Of a stretch of 17,639 nucleotides of DNA, positions 13,700 to 17,639 are shown piece by piece. Origin of the DNA: Sphingomonadaceae bacterium (lineage in GTDB: Bacteria; Pseudomonadota; Alphaproteobacteria; Sphingomonadales; Sphingomonadaceae); assembly GCA_019239785.1 (NCBI GenBank), contig JAFAZM010000258.1:1-17639 (forward strand), written 5' to 3'. Within the stretch, counting starts at the first letter, position 1, and the number at the start of each line of letters is the position of its first letter. The notes beneath the pieces were generated by a model. The model was not told the DNA's origin and ran no database searches. It saw only the letters and a list, made by a program, of their open reading frames with translations. Position numbers and translations under genes: made by a program.

Positions 13700-15262
13700 C
13701 TAAGCGCCGCCCGCGGCGGGGAGCGTGAACTGGAAGCGGGCGCCGCCGTCTTCATTGTCGCAGGCGCCGATCTGTCCGCCGTGCGCCTCGATGATCGTTC
13801 GGCACAGCGACAGGCCTATGCCGAGGCCGTTGCGGCTGACCCGTCCGAAGGCATCGAACAAGGCTGCCGCCTCGCCCTGCGGAAGCCCGCGGCCCCAATC
13901 CCGCACGCTGATTTCGACCATGTCGCCCTTGCGTGCGGCCCCGACCTGCGCTTCGCGCCGCGCGCAGCCCGCGGAGGCCTGGGCGGAATTGCGCAGCAGG
14001 TTCACCAGGACCTGCTCGACCTGTATCCGGTCCGCGACGACGCGATCCGCGCCGATCTCGACAGCCACCGCAAGGCCGCCGAGGTTGCCGCTTGCCTCGA
14101 GCAGCTTCACGGCATTGTCCACGCATTCGCGAAGCGAGACGACGGCCGTCTCGGACTTGCCGAAGGTGACCAGCGAACGCGTCCGCCGCACGATCTCGCC
14201 GGCGCGCTGGATTTCCGCCGCCGCCTCCTCGAAGGCCTCGCGCATCAGCGTTGCGTGCGTCTCATCGCCCGAGTCGAGAAACCGGCGGGCCGCGGCAAGA
14301 TAGCTCGCCGAGGCGCACAGCGGCTGATTGAGCTCATGTGCGAGCGTCATCGCCATCGTGCTCATCGCGCTGAGGCGCGACGCGTGCAGCAGCTCGTGCC
14401 TGAGTTGCGCGGCCAGATCCTGGGCCAGCTTGCCTTCCGTCGCGTCGTAGCCCGAACAGAGGACATGCGTCACCTCTCCGTCGTCGTTCAGCAGCGGCTG
14501 GTAGATGAAGCTCACATATCTCGGTTCGGGCTCGCCGCTCAGTGCGACCGGATGATTGACGCCGGTCCAGGCTTTGCCCGTATGGGCGACTTCGTCCAGA
14601 AGCCCGATGAAGCCCTGCGCCTCCAGCTCCGGTGCAGCTTCGGCCACCGTTCGCCCTTCGAGCGGGCGGCCGCCGAAAAAGTTCTTCATTGCGGGGTTGG
14701 CGAAGCGGATATGGTAATCGGGCACCCGCATGTAGGCGATGAGCACCGGTGCGCTGGCGAACAGCTTCTGAAGCATTTCGTTTTCGTCGAGAAGCTGCCG
14801 CTCCCGTCGCACGGCAGGGGTCAGGTCGTACATTTCGGCCAGCACGCCGACGATGTTTCCACTGAGCCCGACGAGCGGGGTGTAGCACGCCTTGACGGTT
14901 TCCGGATGTCCCGACGCCGGATTGATCGTCTCGATCGCCTCGATCAGCCGTCCCTCTCCGGCCTGCGCGGCCTGCACATGCTCGCTCAGCACGGGCCAGT
15001 GCTCGGGCAGCAGCTCCCTGAACGGGGCCCCCAGCCTGTCCAGATGCTGGGGCCCCAGAAAGGTCCGAAGGCAGGCATCGTTCCAGAAGGTGAAGAGATC
15101 CGGCCCCCACAGCACCGCCTTCGGCGCCGGTGAAACCAGGATCATGAACAGGAAGGTGCGCAACTCGCGCGGCCACTCTTCCGGCGGGCCGAGGGGGTAC
15201 CCCGCCCACGCGGCCCGCTTCATCAGCCGCGTCGTCTCGCAATCGAGTCCGCGGAGCCTCAC
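13700..15262 (-). CDS. Soluble PAS-domain sensor histidine kinase (FixL-like transmitter)
   Basis: This 520-aa kinase has no obvious transmembrane segment. Two PAS-like regions are seen: about 28-150 (LGPPEEWPRELRTFLFMILVSP type start, FWNDACLRTFLG, LAEMYDLTP) and about 160-275 (ASAPVLIAYMRVPDYHIRFANPAM, HVLCSGYDATE). The transmitter has the H-box MTLAHELNQPL with H309, N-box NLLRNSAQAS (421-430), DWGRGL (455-460) and GLGIGLSLCRTIIEAHGG. The F-box segment is short. It is classed with FixL-like orthodox kinases by its transmitter; no haem or flavin ligand can be assigned to the PAS domains. It starts with GTG at 15260-15262, overlapping the regulator stop TGA by 4 bp (GTGA), a sign of translational coupling with that gene. 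Confidence 0.9.
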   Translation of the reverse strand: MRLRGLDCETTRLMKRAAWAGYPLGPPEEWPRELRTFLFMILVSPAPKAVLWGPDLFTFWNDACLRTFLGPQHLDRLGAPFRELLPEHWPVLSEHVQAAQAGEGRLIEAIETINPASGHPETVKACYTPLVGLSGNIVGVLAEMYDLTPAVRRERQLLDENEMLQKLFASAPVLIAYMRVPDYHIRFANPAMKNFFGGRPLEGRTVAEAAPELEAQGFIGLLDEVAHTGKAWTGVNHPVALSGEPEPRYVSFIYQPLLNDDGEVTHVLCSGYDATEGKLAQDLAAQLRHELLHASRLSAMSTMAMTLAHELNQPLCASASYLAAARRFLDSGDETHATLMREAFEEAAAEIQRAGEIVRRTRSLVTFGKSETAVVSLRECVDNAVKLLEASGNLGGLAVAVEIGADRVVADRIQVEQVLVNLLRNSAQASAGCARREAQVGAARKGDMVEISVRDWGRGLPQGEAAALFDAFGRVSRNGLGIGLSLCRTIIEAHGGQIGACDNEDGGARFQFTLPAAGGA

Positions 15263-15954
15263 TCCGCGTGCAGCCGCAGCGGGGACGGACCGGCGGCCTT
15301 CTCATAGCCTGCTGTTGCCGCGAGGGAGATCAGGTCCGCCACCTTGCGCGCACGGGTCCGCCGCATGAGACTGGACCGGTGCATTTCGACGGTGCGGTGG
15401 CTGAGCCCCAGCGCGATGGCCATCTCCTTGTTCGACAGCCCGCCGATGATGCCGTCGAGGATGCAGCGCTCTCGCGTGGTAAGCCCGGTGAGCCGCCGCC
15501 GCGCGTCGTGCGTGCGTCCATCCGTCTCGGCCGCCGCGGCCAGAGCCGTCCAGCCGCGCTCGAGCGCGGCGAGCAGCTCTTCGTCGCCGAACGGCTTTTC
15601 CAGGAACTCGATCGCGCCGAGCTTCATCGCCTTCACGGCGGTCCGCACTTCGGCATGCCCGGTCATGACGATGGCAGGCCAGTCGCAGCCGCGTTCGGCG
15701 AGCTCGCCGAGCAGCGCGACTCCGTCCTTGTCGGGCATCCGCACGTCGATGATCGCGCAGCCGGGCGCCAGATGGACCAGCGCGCTCAGGAAATCGTCGG
15801 CGCTCGCGAACGCCCGGCATTCGGCGCCGATTGACCGCAATAATAGTGTTATTGCGACGCGAACCCCGCGATCGTCATCGATCACATAGGCGATACGATG
15901 TTTCGAACTCGGCAATTCATCGCCGGTCCATGAATTCAGAAGGTCCCCACCCAT
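15259..15954 (-). CDS. FixJ-family response regulator coupled to the PAS kinase
   Basis: This 231-aa regulator has all receiver residues: D26-D28 in VIDDDRG, phosphoacceptor D70 in IIDVRMPD, T98 in MTGHAE and K120 in FLEKPF. A LuxR-type HTH lies at about 155-218 (LTTRERCILDGIIGGLSNKEMAIALGLSHRTVEMHRSSLM, shown here as a motif run). The start at 15952-15954 (ATG) is chosen by length. An upstream GTG at 15993, preceded by GGGG, would add 13 residues. The kinase gene overlaps its stop by 4 bp. A BLUF gene ends 72 bp upstream on the same strand. Residues 33-41 are encoded by AT-rich, rare-looking codons (see findings). Confidence 0.88.
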   Translation of the reverse strand: MGGDLLNSWTGDELPSSKHRIAYVIDDDRGVRVAITLLLRSIGAECRAFASADDFLSALVHLAPGCAIIDVRMPDKDGVALLGELAERGCDWPAIVMTGHAEVRTAVKAMKLGAIEFLEKPFGDEELLAALERGWTALAAAAETDGRTHDARRRLTGLTTRERCILDGIIGGLSNKEMAIALGLSHRTVEMHRSSLMRRTRARKVADLISLAATAGYEKAAGPSPLRLHAE

Positions 15955-16026
15955 GGAAAACTTGGTACCGACGGCCACGCTGGCGGGCAACACGGTATTT
16001 ACCCCGGGTCTGAACTGGTTAACAGC

Positions 16027-16440
16027 TCAGTTAGACAGGGTGAACTCTTGCATCAGGCCGATCAGGCGGTCGATCGACGTTCGCGGGCGATCTTCGGAAG
16101 AGGCGAAGAGCGGACCGACGAACCTGTCGATGTAGCGCGAGTGGCCGAAATAGGCCATCGACCAGTCCGGAAAGAGCCGTCGTGTCGCTTCGCCGGTGTC
16201 GACGACGGTGACCGAATTGTGGCGCGGATCGCGGGAAATGCTGCGCATGAGGGCGTCGACCCCGTCGACAGGACCTTCGAGAAGCTGCGCGAAATGCGTG
16301 CCGGTGAAGATGAGCGCGCCGGTGACCGAGAGCTCGGCGTTGCGCCGCTGCGCCACGCCGACGATCTTGTCGACCTCCTCGCGTTCCTGCTCCGGCGTCA
16401 GCGTGCTGACGCTGACGTAGAGTAAAGATGTGAATGCCAC
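16027..16440 (-). CDS. BLUF-domain blue-light sensor (short form)
   Basis: This 137-aa protein is a single BLUF domain that binds FAD and senses blue light. Key residues are present: Y8 (LLYVS), N34 (RRNAELSVTGAL), Q52 (HFAQLLEG), W93 and M95 (PDWSMAY). These correspond to Tyr21, Asn45, Gln63, Trp104 and Met106 of AppA, so photochemistry is expected to be intact. A C-terminal helical extension of about 35 residues follows, as in short BLUF proteins that signal through partner proteins. The start is GTG at 16438-16440, giving MAFTSLLYVS, after a purine-rich AGGGG/GGGGG run. Downstream on the same strand lie the FixJ-like regulator and PAS kinase, and upstream and divergent is a PilZ protein. 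Confidence 0.93.
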   Translation of the reverse strand: MAFTSLLYVSVSTLTPEQEREEVDKIVGVAQRRNAELSVTGALIFTGTHFAQLLEGPVDGVDALMRSISRDPRHNSVTVVDTGEATRRLFPDWSMAYFGHSRYIDRFVGPLFASSEDRPRTSIDRLIGLMQEFTLSN

Positions 16441-16472
16441 GACGGCGCCCCCGACCCCTATGACGGGCCGGC

Positions 16473-16500
16473 ATATAATAAGGCGCCCGCCCCCTGTCAG
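16473..16500 (-). promoter_or_regulatory. Probable sigma-70-type promoter for the BLUF gene
   Basis: On the minus strand CTGACA (16500-16495) is followed after 16 bases by TTATAT (16478-16473), which resembles TTGACA/TATAAT with near-ideal spacing. The AT-rich block is isolated in GC-rich DNA, and the start codon lies about 30 bases downstream. On the plus strand the same block contains TATAAT (16474-16479), but no matching -35 box was seen for the PilZ gene. Confidence 0.45.
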
Positions 16501-16550
16501 CAGTTCGGCGGGCGCCGGTGTTACTACTTAGGGTGAGCACCGGCGCCCGC
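16482..16550. promoter_or_regulatory. Overlapping alternative inverted repeats in the BLUF/PilZ divergent region
   Basis: Arm A GGCGCCCGCC (16482-16491) pairs with arm B GGCGGGCGCC (16507-16516). Arm B is also part of GCGGGCGCCGGTG (16508-16520), which pairs perfectly over 13 bp with CACCGGCGCCCGC (16538-16550). The two pairings exclude each other. On the minus strand the first hairpin would be followed by TTATTATAT, like a terminator. Arm A overlaps the spacer of the proposed BLUF promoter, so operator function is equally possible. Confidence 0.5.
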
Positions 16551-16609
16551 AAAACGCCCCCGTAACGCGCCGTCCGCGAAAAGGCCGGCATGGAAAGGGG
16601 AGGGCAGTC

Positions 16610-17293
16610 ATGAAGTGCGAAAGGATTCCGGATTCGGTCCACGGTGGCGGCGCCGGCGACCGGCGGCGCGAACCGCGCCAGGTCACCATCATGCGGGTTG
16701 CGCGCATTGTGGGGCCGGAGCGCCAGGAGCTCTGCCTGGTCCGCAACCTCTCGGCGAACGGCCTGCAGGCGCGTGTCTATCGCGCGCGCCATGCGGGCGA
16801 CGTGGTGGACGTCGAGTTCAAGTGCGGGCAGATCCTGCGAGGGACCGTCGCCTGGACTCGCGGCTTCATCATCGGCGTGCGGTTTCACGCGCCGGCCGAT
16901 CTGGAGGGCCTGCTCGAATCGCGCTGGGCAGGTGAAGCGATGTTCACGCCCCCGAGGCCGGTTCGGGTGAACGTCCACGTTTTCGGCATCCTGCGGATCG
17001 GCGCCCACCGCCATGCGGTGAGGGTGCACGACATCTCTCAGGGCGGCGCCAAGCTGGCCTTGGGCGAGCTCATCGAGCGCGGCCCCGCAGTCCTCACCTT
17101 GCCGGGTCTGCCGCATCTCCAGGGCACGATCCGCTGGCAGCGGAACGAGCTTGCCGGCATCGCCTTCAACGAGCCCGTCGCCGTCGGGCTGCTCGCCAAT
17201 TGGATCGAAGAGCGGCAATCGCGCGGCCTCCGGCTTTGCGGTTCCGGCCAGGCGCCGGCCACGGACCGGCCGGCCTTGCGCGCGGGAGCGTGA
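16610..17293 (+). CDS. Tandem PilZ-domain protein
   Basis: This is a 227-aa soluble protein with two PilZ-like units. The first (about 17-105) has the c-di-GMP motifs: RxxxR at R19-R23 (RREPR) and NLSANG (46-51), followed by VAWTRGFIIGVRF. The second (about 113-200) keeps DISQGG (141-146) and IRWQRNELAGIAF but has no clear RxxxR; only RPVRV is found. The first unit probably binds c-di-GMP, while the second may be structural. Strong GGGGAGGG precedes the ATG. A 60-aa ORF begins 3 bp after the stop. It is divergent from the BLUF gene with about 170 bp between the starts. Partners are unknown; PilZ proteins commonly act on motility, exopolysaccharide or pili. Confidence 0.85.
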   Translation: MKCERIPDSVHGGGAGDRRREPRQVTIMRVARIVGPERQELCLVRNLSANGLQARVYRARHAGDVVDVEFKCGQILRGTVAWTRGFIIGVRFHAPADLEGLLESRWAGEAMFTPPRPVRVNVHVFGILRIGAHRHAVRVHDISQGGAKLALGELIERGPAVLTLPGLPHLQGTIRWQRNELAGIAFNEPVAVGLLANWIEERQSRGLRLCGSGQAPATDRPALRAGA

Positions 17294-17296
17294 CCG

Positions 17297-17479
17297 ATGG
17301 CGCCCGGCAGGTTCCCGGCTCCGATCGATTTCGACCTGCACGCGACGCGTGAGGAGGCGGCCGCCCGAGCCCAGCGGTTCGTGCCCGGCCTCAGCGCCAA
17401 GCTGCTGCATGGCGCCTCGGAATATGAGGGCCGGCTGGTGTGGCACGCACACCAGCCCCGGCCGCTGCTGGAGATCTGA
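17297..17479 (+). CDS. Small hypothetical protein (60 aa)
   Basis: This 60-aa ORF starts with ATG at 17297, three bases after the PilZ stop, with GGGAG nearby, so it is likely translated from the same message. The composition is soluble with a helical segment (about 15-37, HATREEAAARAQRFVPGLSA) and a C-terminal WHAHQPRPLLEI. No domain was recognised. Tight coupling and natural-looking protein composition favour a real gene, but it could be spurious in GC-rich DNA. Confidence 0.55.
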   Translation: MAPGRFPAPIDFDLHATREEAAARAQRFVPGLSAKLLHGASEYEGRLVWHAHQPRPLLEI

Positions 17480-17485
17480 TCGCCT

Positions 17486-17639
17486 TTACCCACCGCCGTC
17501 GGGCGGCGGCTGCTCGCCTTCGGGCGGCGTCGTGTGAGTCTCCGGTTCCTCGAGCCTCGCCCCCAGCATCAGCGTGCGGCGCGCATCGAGCTGCTCGAGG
17601 GTGAGCCTCCCCACATGATGCTCGTCGAGGAGGACGAAG
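17486..17639 (-). CDS. Unidentified protein, C-terminal fragment at the window edge
   Basis: The last 154 bases on the minus strand read as a single open frame of 50 codons and a TAA stop (17486-17488); the 5' end is outside the window. The fragment reads FVLLDEHHVGRLTLEQL, then DARRTLMLGARLEEPE, then a Pro/Glu/Gly-rich tail ending PPPDGGG. The family is not recognised. It converges on the PilZ/small-ORF unit, with only 6 bp between the two stops. A hairpin CCGCCG-TCGGG-CGGCGG (17493-17509) lies in its final codons. Confidence 0.6.
   Translation of the reverse strand, partial: FVLLDEHHVGRLTLEQLDARRTLMLGARLEEPETHTTPPEGEQPPPDGGG

Noticed and set aside
13781..15133. A 450-codon rightward frame antisense to the PAS kinase
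   Set aside because: The composition is His/Arg-rich without motifs, and the kinase frame shows H-, N- and G-boxes.
16031..17452. A 473-codon leftward frame across the PilZ gene into the BLUF gene
   Set aside because: It conflicts with two genes with clear domains and strong start signals, and its product is low-complexity.
1..17639. CRISPR array, tRNA/rRNA, insertion sequence or prophage
   Set aside because: No regularly spaced repeats, clover-leaf sequences, transposase or phage motifs were seen. The only repeats are short palindromes.

Overview
The window is high-GC DNA from an alphaproteobacterium, most likely a sphingomonad. This is inferred from three things: the TonB-like protein with a C-terminal domain of the type I know from Sphingomonadaceae, the FixJ/FixL-style regulators, and dispersed palindromic repeats of the kind seen in that group. 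No rRNA, tRNA, CRISPR array, insertion sequence or phage gene was seen. The theme is signal sensing next to surface structures.

Region 1 (1-2500): a palindromic repeat, a leftward pair (DUF2306-like membrane protein, then GFA-family protein), and a rightward TonB-like membrane-anchored protein. Repeats of one palindromic family lie on both sides of the TonB-like gene. Region 2 (2588-5733): a leftward PAS / degenerate receiver / LuxR-HTH regulator, divergent from a rightward pair (zinc-dependent alcohol/formaldehyde dehydrogenase and a small hydrophobic protein). Region 3 (5816-9302): a compact leftward chaperone-usher pilus operon of the archaic, spore-coat-U type, with pilin, chaperone and usher, and no tip-adhesin gene after the usher. 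A GlxA-type AraC regulator (9599-10594) is transcribed away from it.

Region 4 (10760-15954): two two-component modules facing each other. The rightward one is a membrane CHASE3-PAS hybrid histidine kinase followed by a FixJ-like regulator. The leftward one is a FixJ-like regulator overlapping a soluble PAS kinase by 4 bp. A blue-light BLUF sensor (16027-16440) lies 72 bp upstream of the leftward pair on the same strand, so BLUF-FixJ-kinase may be one photosensory unit. Region 5 (16441-17639): a promoter region rich in inverted repeats, a divergent tandem-PilZ protein, a 60-aa ORF, and the 3' end of an unidentified leftward gene cut by the window edge.

How the genes may work together (inference): blue light (BLUF), periplasmic or membrane cues (CHASE3 kinase) and cytosolic cues (PAS kinase, PAS-LuxR) feed three FixJ-type DNA-binding outputs. 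PilZ (c-di-GMP) and the pilus operon are plausible outputs for a surface or biofilm lifestyle. The sequence shows proximity and orientation only, not these regulatory links.
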